From the NCBI RefSeq assembly GCF_025698545.1, contig NC_068572.1, positions 4,526,001-4,590,000 on the forward strand: a DNA stretch of 64,000 nucleotides, read 5' to 3'. Every line of letters begins with the position of its first letter. Position 1 is the first letter of the stretch. This stretch comes from Gossypium raimondii. Taxonomy: Eukaryota; Streptophyta; Magnoliopsida; Malvales; Malvaceae. Made by a program: the position numbers and the translations under genes. Below the pieces are notes generated by a model. The model saw only the letters and a program-made list of their open reading frames with translations, searched no databases and was not told where the DNA came from. This document shows positions 27,820-37,977 of this stretch, piece after piece.

Positions 27820-29340
27820 TCAGTATCTAACTTTGGTCAACAACCTTACTTTCTTAATAGATTCAATAACAGGACTTCTACTTGGCACAAATGATTGGTA
27901 AAGTGAATTATGGGATTTTTATTCACTTTCGATCATACTTTCATCATTATATGATCTTATCTTGATATATTATCAAGGTTATTTCATTTTAAGCTTAATC
28001 TCTCTTTACATAAAATCAAATTTAAAAACGGAGAGTGAGTAGGGGAAGGGGAAAGGGAAGGGAGAGAGAAGATGGAGAGGGAGGGGATATTTTTATTTAT
28101 TTAATATTAATATAATTCTTTTTATTTTTTTCAATTTTCTAGTTGAATTAAGGTAAATGACACTTTTTTTTAATGGATGTAACAGTAGGGGCCAACATTG
28201 GTTACGAAAATAAAGTTTAGGTACCTGTTCAACCAAAAAAAAAGTTTACGTACCTAACTTAATCAAAGGGCATAGTTTTAGGGCCTCTTGTTCAATTAAG
28301 CCATGAATAATTTAAAAATTATAAAAATATACAAAAATAAAAAAAAATCATTATTTTTAAAAAAAAGCATGAGATATATGTGGATTGTCATGCGAGCTGC
28401 CATGTTCGAAAACTTAATGTTTTTGTTAGTATTTTCAATTAAGAAATAACGTTTTGTCACTTTTTGAAAGGTTGATTGTCAAATCTAACTCTTATTAATT
28501 GGTTGATGGCCAAATTTAGCTAAATAATAATAATGGCCTAATTGACAAAAGATATAAATGTTAAGGGCTAAATTTATTGTTTTTCCAAATGTAAAAGACT
28601 TTAACGTGTAAAACAAATTATGAAAAAAAACTACAAATAATTTTACTTTTAAAAAAAAAATATTGTATTATGTAACATGTTGGTGAAATGTAAATTAAAT
28701 AGTAAGGACTTAAATGAGAAATATATCATACTTCAAAGTCAAAAATTAATTAGACCTTAACATGTAAATATCCCCAATATTAAGGACCAAAATGAGAAAT
28801 GTATCCTACTTTAAAAACGATATTAACGTGTGATTTCCACAATTATTAAAATAACAAAGAATTTGAGTTCGAATACTATTACACTAAAATTTGTGGCATG
28901 AATTATTATTTTACAATACCATTAATAAATTATTAATTTAATAAAATGTTAAAATTGATCTCTGAGTACATAAAATTTAGCAACAAATTTTAATTAAAAT
29001 AATGGACCCACAAAATTTGTTGAGTTATGTCAACCTAATAAATATGCAACTTAAATTTGTTTCTTAATGAAAACTTTGCTATATACTGTACATACATATG
29101 ATTTATTGTAGGCATCAACTTTCAAATTAATTTAGTATTTTATCATATCAATTATGATGTTGTTTAACTTAGTTTATATAAAATATAACATAAAATATAA
29201 TAATGAGATTAAACAAATACAAATCATGCAAAAAAAAAAATACAAAATCATCAGCTTAATTAATGTTATCATTTTTAACATATTTAAGGGTTTAAATCCC
29301 AGCAATAATCATTTTCCTTTTTCTTAGGTTGGAAGTCTAA
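27820..29340. other. AT-rich intergenic stretch with a purine-rich tract
   Basis: No gene. A strongly purine-rich run (GGGGAAGGGGAAAGGGAAGG-like) lies at about 28,035-28,086. The rest resembles eroded non-autonomous repeats without clear ends. Confidence 0.45.
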
Positions 29341-29354
29341 TTTCCATGTAGGTT

Positions 29355-29720
29355 TGATTGAAAATCAGAGATGGGTTTGGATCCTCGGTTATAATTGTTA
29401 TGTTGGAGCCTATTCAATATTTGATGCCAGATTTTAGGGGACTTTGGATGGGGTAATTCTTTTATAAGGACGAGGGTATGATAATGTGCCGATCCAATCT
29501 AATAGTCTAGAGGTGGTTAAAGCAATTCAAGAAGGGGTTTCAGTTGTTTCAAATTCTGCTTTGAGTATAGGAGGATCATTCAGGCCTTACAGCATATAAG
29601 ATAATGGCATATAATACATATTCCGAGAGAGAGAAACTTAGCTACAGATCGTTTAGCTAAAATGATGTCTGACAGATAGGTTGATGTGCGAGTGTTTGTT
29701 GAAGCTCCTACGAAACTTAT
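29355..29720 (+). pseudogene. Second RNase H-like (RVT_3) fragment
   Basis: Plus-strand reading shows WILGYNCYVGAYSIFDA, then GTLDGVILL, GRGYDNVPIQSNSLEVVKA, and in another frame HIPRE..LATDRLAKMMSDR. This matches the RVT_3 RNase H pattern (EL.G/L..GL..A...G...V.IESDS...V..I, then VPRE.N..AD.LAK). Several in-frame stops and at least one frame change show it is dead. Same class as the fragment at 22,920 but not a close copy. Probably LINE-derived. Confidence 0.7.
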
Positions 29721-30041
29721 AATAGTTTTACAATATGATAGAATTAGTGGATTATGTGATCTTAATAATTTAAATTGATTTTTCTTTATTTTTATATAAA
29801 AAACACATCTGTCATATAAAATAATCAATAGAACTTAGAAATAAGTTTTCACAATACAAATAAAATAACCCAGTAAGCATGAAATATATTTATTTATAGT
29901 CAGATGCCTAGTAATATATAGCTATACTTTTGTGAAAAGTGGGATTTGATTTCTGGTAATCTTGGGACTATTGAATATATCCTTGTTCTTTTAACTTTAG
30001 ACAACAAGTATAGATTGCTTGTGTGTATGATGAAAATCAAA

Positions 30042-30628
30042 TCATGTACCTGACCAGTGAATGTCCATCCAACCCTGTTGATCTTTAGTCACCCCCAAGG
30101 CCTCTCAGACTGCATCCAAGGCATTCACGATGTTGTTATCTCATGGTGGTTGGTAACCATGTGTTCGGCATCATATCCCATCATGGAATCATATTCGTCG
30201 ACTATCCGAGCCTTAACACTTCTTCCATTACCGTAAGTCTTAACAAACTTGCGACACCTTTTCGTCTTGTTGAACCATCCGATCTAAAGTGCCACCACCA
30301 CAAATTCTTTATTGGAGTGATACTTGTTATCTTATTCAGACGGTCCACCGTCATCTTCGTTGCTATCGAAGCCGTTGAGAGTCAAGATCACCTTGGTATA
30401 GTTCGAAACTCATGGGGAACACTTGTAAATGTTGTAAAGCTCGCCTTCTTTGCAACAATTGGAGTCATGGTCTTTGTTACATCCCTTGGGGCTTGGGGGG
30501 GTTTTCCCTCTTACCTTGCCACTTGGTTTGCAAGTCATTGGATCAGATTCAACAGTGAAACATTCTGAAACAATCAAAAGGAAGCAAATGAGAAGAAAGA
30601 GAGCAGAAGAACAAGCCCTGTTGTTCAT
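30042..30628 (-). pseudogene. Kiwellin / ripening-related protein pseudogene
   Basis: The first 72 codons (30,628 down) are open: a signal peptide (SSALFLLICFLLIVSECF), then CKPSGKVRGKTPP, a CNKDHDSNCCKEGELY block and YKCSP. The same frame goes on with TKVILTLNGFDSNEDDGGPS, DNKYHSNKEFVVVAL, IGWFNKTKRC, NGRSVKARIVDEYDSMMGYD, and after a frame change NNIVNALDAV and EALGVTKDQQGWMDIHWS. This is the full kiwellin order. Stops follow KCSP, GPSE (where the family has Cys), VVVAL and NALDAV, and one frameshift lies near 30,145. Kiwellins are secreted, Cys-rich plant proteins linked to fruit ripening and to binding fungal effectors. Clearly non-functional as a full protein; the short intact N-terminal part may be transcribed. 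Confidence 0.88.
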
Positions 30629-30659
30629 TTTGTGTAAGCTTTCTTTGAGTCGTTGTTAA

Positions 30660-31930
30660 ATGTTATATGCTTGGGGTTTATATACAAATGTGCAACGCAT
30701 GCTTCTCAAGACAGCTACCATGTAATTATTTTTAAGATTATGACAAGTTTACAATCGGTTTTCCGAGGGTTAATTCCAGTATTTACATTAGAAATATCGT
30801 AAGAGCAAAGCTTGGATCAGGTTTGCTTATTCATCTATGGAGGCATCTGTTGGTATTTGTATCAGACGATTTTGCCGTTTTAATACCAGGGTTTAGAACA
30901 TTGTAAACTAACAACTAAGGGACAAGACAAGATAGCCAATATTCATGGTGATTTGGATGCCATGAAATGCAAATATATACTATATATTAAGGATTCTAAC
31001 TTGAAATAAGTGGGTTTTTGTTAAATTTTGAAGAAATGAATATTTGAAATTTGATAGTGTGGGTCACTGGAGATTCAAAAATTATGATCATTAGAAATGA
31101 GTATTTGAGATTTCATGAATTTTTGGAAGGAATGGAAGGAAATTTAGAACAAAAATTTGTGGATTTAGTTGTAGAAGTAGATGAAGATGAAGAAAGAAAG
31201 GAATGAAGAAAATAAAAGAAAATAAAATTTTCACATTTAATTTAATTTAATTTAAAATATATGGTTAATTTTTAATTTAATCTATTTTATTTTTTAATTT
31301 TAATTAAAAAGTTATGAGTGGTAATTAATTATCTATAATAAAATACTAATTTACTTGAGAAATAAATAAAAATCATCATTTTACAGATTAATTATATTAT
31401 TATGAAAATATTTTTATTTTTATATTTTATATAAAATAAATAAAATCCATACATAAGTGAGTATTGAACCTACAACATTATATATTTTAACTCTTTTATC
31501 TTTATCATTTCAATTAAAATTTCATTTAATTTTTATATAAATTACTTTTAATAAATATATTTCTTTTATATTTTCCTTCCACCCATAAATCTAATTATCT
31601 ATAATATATATAAAAGCACCCGTTTGAGAAAACTTTTAAACTAACGATAATACGCTTTATTTTCCATCGTATTACTACATCCATATTTAAATAATTATAT
31701 CATTTAATTTAGAATTATTACAGGAGGTTGCAGGTTTAAGTCTCGTCAGTTCCAATGGATACAATAAAAAAATACATCAATCGATCCCTTTGTTTCCTAT
31801 CAAAGGGGATACAAATGACAAAATTTTATCCCCAACGATGCATTTTATTTATTTATTTTTCCTTTTTCCTTTTTTATATGTAAATTATTTGTAAACGGTG
31901 AGAGTGGAAAAGCAATCAATTGATATATCA
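30660..31930. other. AT-rich intergenic stretch
   Basis: Contains copy B of a dispersed AT-rich repeat at about 31,385-31,600 (see 17,495-17,690). No gene seen. Confidence 0.5.
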
Positions 31931-31939
31931 TCAAATGAT

Positions 31940-32572
31940 TGCACATGGAAGTTGGTAGATTATCGAAAAGAAAGGGTGGAAAAGAATTCTTTTGATTAGG
32001 CTAGGCATCACTTTTTGTATTCAGTGTGGATAAAAGATCTTCTTATGTTTTACTATTCATTTCTCGGTGATGAATCATCTTGGTAGCTTAGATATTGTTA
32101 TTCATGATATTGATTTGATTCGATGTTTTTATTCGAAATGAATCAAATCTCCTCGAGTAGGATTCGAACCTATGATCAATCAGTTAATAGTCGATTGCTC
32201 TACCATTGAGCTATTGAAGAACAGCAAGCGCCATCTATTTTCATTGTTCAACTTTTTGACAACACGAAAATTCTATTGTTCAACTCTTTGACAGTGGTGG
32301 CTTACCCTATAGCGGATGTTAGCAGTTCAAGTCCGCTTATCTCTAATTCGTGAACTTAGTTGAAACAAAGCTATATGATAGTACCCAATTTTTTCAATTC
32401 AACAGTTCAATCTATGATTTATCATTCATGGACGTTGATAAGACCTTTCCATTTCATTTAGTAGTACCTTAGGAAGGCATAGCCGTAAAGCAAAGTAAAG
32501 TTAAGAGCAATGTTCAAACGAGGAAAAATTTACGGTGGATACTAGGCACCCAAAAACGAGGAAAGGTTTTTT
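31940..32572. other. Nuclear plastid DNA insertion (NUPT), two joined fragments
   Basis: Block A (about 31,940-32,225) resembles the plastid spacer next to trnN-GUU followed by a degenerate trnN. Block B (about 32,290-32,572) matches the end of the trnA-UGC intron, its 3' exon (32,311-32,345: AGCGGATGTTAGCAGTTCAA etc.), the trnA-rrn23 spacer (ATGATTTATCATTCATGGAC) and the start of 23S rRNA (TTCAAACGAGGAAA..TTTACGGTGGATAC). In plastomes the order is trnA-rrn23-...-trnR-trnN, so here trnN comes first and the pieces are rearranged. Differences from the plastid form are largely C-to-T and G-to-A, as expected for methylated nuclear insertions. No function expected. Confidence 0.85.
32149..32220 (-). 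pseudogene. trnN: Plastid-derived trnN-GUU relic
   Basis: The minus strand reads TCTTCAATAGCTCAATGGTA at the 5' end and GGTTCGAATCCTACTCGAGGAG-like sequence at the 3' end, the plastid tRNA-Asn framework with T-loop GGTTCGAATCC intact. Several stem positions carry transitions, and the anticodon loop reads CTATTAA instead of CTGTTAA, so the anticodon is altered. A relic within the plastid insertion, not a working tRNA gene. Confidence 0.85.
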
Positions 32573-32835
32573 TCAGGGAAAATTATAATAATCACTACTT
32601 AATCCATTTCATTGTTGGGGCACTTGGGCTTTAGTATCGTATTGCAATAATTTTTTTTAATTTTTTGGGATAAATATAATAATCACTATTCATTTTATTT
32701 CATTTTCGGGGCACTTGGGCTTCAGTTTATTACTGCAATATTTTTTAAAATTTTTTGGGATAATTATAATAATCATGATTTATTTCATGTCATTTTTGGG
32801 CCACTTAGGCTTGATTTTGGGGCTAAATTAGCCAA
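32573..32835 (+). repeat. Minisatellite, left block (three units)
   Basis: Three units of about 85-90 bp, each with TATAATAATCACTATTTATT-like sequence, a TTTCATTTTCGGGGCACTTG stretch and CTTGGGCTT, then CTGCAATA and a T-rich linker. They are the same units as in the large array at 35,140-36,912, separated from it by the PMD gene relic. The left edge touches the end of the plastid insertion. Confidence 0.8.
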
Positions 32836-33035
32836 ATATGTTGAAAAAGATTACTTTTTAAAATAGGTCATTTTTTTGGGAAAATTAGGAAATATGTTGT
32901 TTTTGGAAAGAGTGTGTGAAAGTGCATCCAGCTGAACATGCTTTCCCTTAAAGTGTGTTCACTTGGGCACGCATTCCTCCAACAGTAAATTCCCAACATT
33001 CAAATTATAAATGGCTCAACAGTAACTTTTTTTCC

Positions 33036-33042
33036 TATATAA
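33036..33042 (+). promoter_or_regulatory. TATA-like box upstream of the PMD relic
   Basis: TATATAA in CCTATATAAACCC, followed by a CT-rich leader (repeated TTCTCTC between 33,075 and 33,135). It is plausibly the old promoter of the gene downstream; activity unknown. Confidence 0.4.
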
Positions 33043-33388
33043 ACCCAGACCATTTTCCACTCTTTTCACTCAAGTCCAATTCTCTTTATTCTCTCCATTC
33101 TCTTTATTCTCTCATTTCTCTCAATTCTCTCAAGATTAGTTCCAAATTTTCTAATAAATTTCTATAAAAATATTCTAGTTTTACTTTATTATTTCGTAAA
33201 TTATTCATTTTAATTAAATTTTCACGAATGATAAGTTCTATTATTTGTTTCGACGACAAGCACATTTTCGCCTCACAATTGAAAATGGTAAGGAAATTTT
33301 TTATTAATTTTAATAAAGCTAATTTTAAAGTTTTAAAATTTTTAAAATTTAATTTTTTTTTGGATATAAATAGGTGAATGATTAGGTT

Positions 33389-35174
33389 TTGGAGGGTTTC
33401 ATACACAATCTATCAAAGAGCGCACCTAATGTAATTTGTTTTCATTTGCAAGATGTTGGATTCTTACATGTGTCTCATATGCTCAAGGGCTGTAAATTGG
33501 ATCCCACACTTATCAGCGCATTAGTGAAAAGATGGAGACCTGAGACACACACATTTCATTTTCCATACAGTGAGTGTACAATCACACTAGAGGACGTGGC
33601 TTTACAACTGGGGTTACCAATGGATGGGCGAGTCGTTATAGGGCCAATGATCATTCCCGATAGGGAGGACTTTTGCGTCGCACTATTAGGGAAGGTGTCG
33701 AATAAGTTTCAAGGTGATTGGATTGATATCAAATGGTTGGAAAATAATTTCGATGAACTTGATGAGCAGGCAATTGCCCTTGAAAAAGAACAATATGCCT
33801 AAGCATTCATCCTGAGGTTAATTGGAGGCCTTCTAATGCCCAATAAATCTCGAAATTTGGTACACTTGAGGTGGCTACTACATCTGGTTAACTTCAAAGA
33901 ATGCAATCAACTCAGTTAGGGATCAGCCATGTTGGCCACATTGTACCAGGAGTTGTGTTGGACGACAGAACTAGATAAGATGTCAACCAATGGTCGTATG
34001 CTTTTACTGCAGTCATGGGTATAGTGGTGACTGCCATTTTTATGTCCCCAAGTCGAAACTTCTTATACATTCCCATTGGTGATAAGATAAAATTCATTTA
34101 ATAATATAATTATCATAATAAATGTTGTTTATTTTTTATATGTTTGAATTAACATATTGTTTGAGTAGATGGAACTTTGGGCCGAGTTATGTGGGACTAC
34201 TGAAGCAGCTTGAAGATGTCTGGTTGTTGTTATATAAATGCTCGAAAACCGAAGTTAGTTATTGAATTTTTCAAACATATAATAATTAAGTAATGATTTG
34301 AAATTTAATATTTTTACATAACAAAATTTATAATTGTGCACTACAGTTTAAATAGATGTCATATGTCGATCCGGCAATCGTAGAATGCATTTCGCCTGAA
34401 AATTTAGCCAATCAAAGTATGTAGGATGTGAAGGTGTCATTAGTAGTTTACGCAACGATGGAGATCCACAAATCCGATCAAGTGATGCGACAGTTCGGGT
34501 GGAGGCAAAATATTCTGCCGCCACTGCAAGACATTGAAGCACTGCACAAGTTTGATTTGCGAAGGGAAATCGACGAAAATTGACAAGAATTCCAAAATGA
34601 ATATATCGACATTTGGGATCATAGGAACGATTTTATACCCATGCGTGAACCTTTTTCCGCACAGAAAATAACGACGTCTGCTAAGTACATCCCATGGTTT
34701 AGACACCACAAGAAGTCATATCTACTATCGATAGAGGCAAGGAGTAGGCAAGTTCGTTTGAAAAGGCTATGACGATCTCCCTGGAATCCTAGGTCTGAAC
34801 CACGTGGCATGACGGGTTTGTTATCGACTCCAACCCAACAAGGGGATCCGATGTCTGCATCACATCCCGGTCAGTTCCCTTCATATTTTCTTCTTCCTTT
34901 CACTAACCTCATGTATTTTACACAAGCACCATACTATGCACCATCATAGAACCCTGCATCTATACCTCCTCCAGGTGTGTTTTTCGTGGCACGTTCGTCC
35001 CCAACATATTATGCCCCGATGACGACATTGATGCCGACATACCCGCCAACAACAACGATTTCGGGATATTATTCGCAATCAGTTTATGCGACACTTTACA
35101 CTTATTCGTCAATAGTGTCACAAACACCCCCCGTGTCATTGTTTTACCAAGGTTTGAGTCTGGCGTTGCAATAA
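33389..35174 (+). pseudogene. Plant mobile domain (PMD / MAIN-like) gene relic
   Basis: The frame at 33,389-33,802 reads GFLHVSHMLKGCKLDPTLIS, ALVKRWRPETHTFHFPYSEC, TITLEDVALQLGLPMDGRVV, the hallmark of the PMD (aminotransferase-like, MAIN-type) domain. Later pieces follow downstream: LRLIGGLLMPNKSRNLVHLR, MEIHKSDQVMRQFGWRQNIL, KYIPWFRHHKKSYLL, and a Pro/Thr/Tyr-rich C-terminus (34,977-35,174) ending FYQGLSLALQ. Stops after about 33,800, near 33,917 and 34,770 and several frame changes show it is dead. PMD genes occur both inside transposons and as domesticated plant genes acting in silencing and meristem maintenance. The surrounding minisatellite favours a transposon-associated copy. No transposase or terminal repeats were seen. 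Confidence 0.85.
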
Positions 35175-36912
35175 AAACTTTTTTAATTTTTCAATATAAA
35201 TATAATAATATTTATTTTATTTCATTTTCGAGGCACTTGGGCTTGAGTATGGTGCTACAATTTTTTAAAATTTTATGAGATAATTATAATAATTACTATT
35301 CATTTCATTTCCAGGGTACTTAGGCTTGAGTCTGTTGTTGCAATAAATTTTTTTATTTTTCGGGATAATTATAATAATCATTATTTGTTTCATTTCATTT
35401 TCTTAGGTACTTGGACTTGAGTCTAGTGCAACAATAATTTTTATTTTTAATTTTCTAGGATAAATATAATAATCACTATTTATTTTATTTCATTTTCAAG
35501 GCACTTGGGCTTGTGTCTGGTGCTGATTTTTTTTTTAATTTTTCAGGATATATATAATAATCACAATTTATTTCATTTCATTTTTGGGGTACCAGGGCTT
35601 GAATCTTGTACTGCAACTTTTTTTTAAAATTTTTCGGGATAATTATAATAACCAATATTTATTTATTTTCATTTTCGGAGGACTTCGGTTTGAGTCTGGC
35701 TGCTACAATAATTCTTTTAATTTTCCAATATAAATATAATAATCACTATTTATTTTATTTTATTTTATTTTATTTTTTGAGGTACTTGGACTTGAGTTTG
35801 GTGTTGCAATTTTTTTAGTTTTACGAGATAATTATAATAATCACTGTTTATTTCATTTCATTTTCGAGGGACTTGGGCTTGAGTATGGTACTGCAATATT
35901 TTTTTAATTTTTTTGAGATGGTTATAATAATAACTATTTATTTCATTTCATTTTCTGGGCACTTGGACTTGAGTATGATGCTGTAAATTTTTTTATTTTT
36001 TTGAGACAATTATAATACATTATTTATTTCATTTCATTTCTGGGAAACTTGGGCTTGAGTTTGGGGCTGCAATGAATATTTTTAATTTTTTGGGATAATT
36101 ATAATAATCACTATTTTTTAGTTTCATTTTGGTGTTTGAGTCTGTGCTACAAAAAAATTAAGAAAATTATAATAATCACTATTTATTTCATTTCATTTTC
36201 GGGCACTTGAGCTTAAGTTTGATACTACAATAATTTATTTTTAATTTTCACGAAAATCATAATAATAACTATTTAGTTCATTTCATTTTTAGGGCTTGGG
36301 TTTGAGTATGGTACTGTGAAAAAGTTTATTTGTTCGGGATAATTATAATAATAACTATTTATTTTATTTCATTTCATTTTTAATGAATTTGGGCTTCAAC
36401 ATGGTGCTGCAATGAAATTTTAAAATTTTCTAGATAGGCATTTGGGTTGGAGTATGGTGTTGTATTTTTTTGGGGGGATAAATATAATAATCACTATTTA
36501 TTTCATTTTATTTTGGGAACTTAGGCCTGAGTCTGTGACTGCAATAATTTTTTTAATTTTCCGATATAATTATAATAACTTTTTTTTAATTTTACTTTCG
36601 ATGTATTTGGGTTTGAGTTTGGTTTTGCTTTTTTTTTTTTAATTTTCCGGGAAAACTATAAAAATCACTATTTATTTCTCTTCATGTTCAAGGCACTTGG
36701 ACTTGAGTATTATGGTGTAACAATTTTTTTTTTATGTTTTCGGGTATAATTATAATAATAATTTATTTCGTTTCATTTGCGAGGCACTTGGGCTTGGTCA
36801 ATTGCTGCAATATGTTTTTTTAAAATTTTTGGGATAATTATAATAATAACTATTTATTTCATTTCATTTTCGGGGCATTTGGGCTTAAGTCTAGTGCTAC
36901 AGTAATATTCTT
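35140..36912 (+). repeat. Minisatellite array, right block (about 20 units of ~85-90 bp)
   Basis: About 20-21 diverged units. Each contains TATAATAATCACTATTTATT-like sequence, TTTCATTTCATTTTCGGGGC, and CTTGGGCTTGAGTCTGGTGC followed by TGCAATAA and a T-rich linker. The first unit contains the last codons and the stop of the PMD reading frame (YQGLSLALQ-stop), so the array appears to have grown from the 3' end of that gene. Frames at 35,606, 36,442 and 36,921 read the repeats and are not genes. Confidence 0.9.
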
Positions 36913-37500
36913 TTTTTGTTTTGCGAGTCCACCTCTTTTTAGGCTATACAGCTTTGGCCATCTGGGCCTACCTTGATTCTCTTCAAACTATATTAGTAGT
37001 CATCCAATTATGTTTTTTTTTTTTGGTCACCCAACTATTAATAAATTTCTTTTGTGGTCACCCAGCTATCTTGGTTTTTTGGGTGTTTTCATTTTTTATG
37101 TTAGCTCATTGGTGACCAAAAAGACAAAAAATGAATATTTGTATAACATTTTTATAACTTTCCATAGTTGGGAAACTAAAAAAAAATTTACTAATAATTA
37201 AACGATTAATTTGTGAATTTTTATAATTTGATTACAAAAAAGGAAAAAATGACATCTATGTTAGTTTACTTAATTTTCTATAATATATGAAGTATTCTAT
37301 ATCATACACATTTCATATTAGACCCAAAACTGAAATCCAAGTAACAATTTTATCAGGCCCAATAAAGGCCCATAAGTAGTAGTTATAGGCCCAACAACTC
37401 TTAATTAATTTCTTCCTTACTTTTTCCATTTCTTTTTGTCGTTAAACGAATGAAAGTAGAATTCAAATTACAACTTTGAAGAAATTAGAATAACAGGGCG
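36913..37500. other. Upstream region of the cyclophilin-like gene
   Basis: At 36,995-37,115 there is a fragment with GGTCACCCAACTATTAATAA repeated motifs, related to termini of the long-TIR MITEs further right. No gene. Sequence after about 37,440 is probably promoter and leader of the next gene. Confidence 0.5.
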
Positions 37501-37572
37501 AAACAAAAGAATTTCTTCAAAACGTTTTCTCTTTCCAGAAAATTCACGCCAAAAAAGGAATATACATGTATT

Positions 37573-37594
37573 CTCTCTCTCTCTCTCTCTCTCG
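37573..37594. repeat. (CT)n microsatellite in the leader of the cyclophilin-like gene
   Basis: About 11 CT dinucleotides (TTCTCTCTCTCTCTCTCTCT onward) some 400 bp before the start codon. CT tracts near transcription starts are common in plant promoters and leaders. Confidence 0.8.
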
Positions 37595-37977
37595 ATTGAT
37601 TTTATATTAACCGATTTGAAAATTTGAGGTTTAATCTGCTGTTTTCTCGAGAAAATTCTCTTTCTCTATTTTTTTTTTTAGTTTATTCTTTCAGCAGGGG
37701 TGAAGAGTTGAAGTCAGAAATCATCTTTTCTGTTTTGTTGCTTTTCGTAAGCTTTCATATATTCTCAGATCTTAGGATGTTTCAACTTTAGCTTTGTTTC
37801 TAAATGCTATGAACTTTATTTATGTTGTTCCAAATCTTCCGAATAAAGCAATAAATTTAGTTATGAATTATTTTCATACACTTTTTGAACTTTGAAATTT
37901 CATCATATATGTACTGTTCCATAGCTGGTAATGACTTTATTGACTTAGGATTTGATACTGACTTAGGATTTGAGTTG

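Noticed and set aside
30143-30568. 141-codon plus-strand open frame
   Set aside because: It is the antisense of the kiwellin pseudogene, which is recognised on the minus strand.
32149-32220. Functional nuclear tRNA-Asn gene
   Set aside because: It matches the plastid tRNA framework with multiple transitions and an altered anticodon, inside other plastid sequence.
35606-37201. Several hydrophobic Phe/Ile/Leu-rich small ORFs that look like membrane peptides
   Set aside because: They read T-rich minisatellite units or a MITE fragment.
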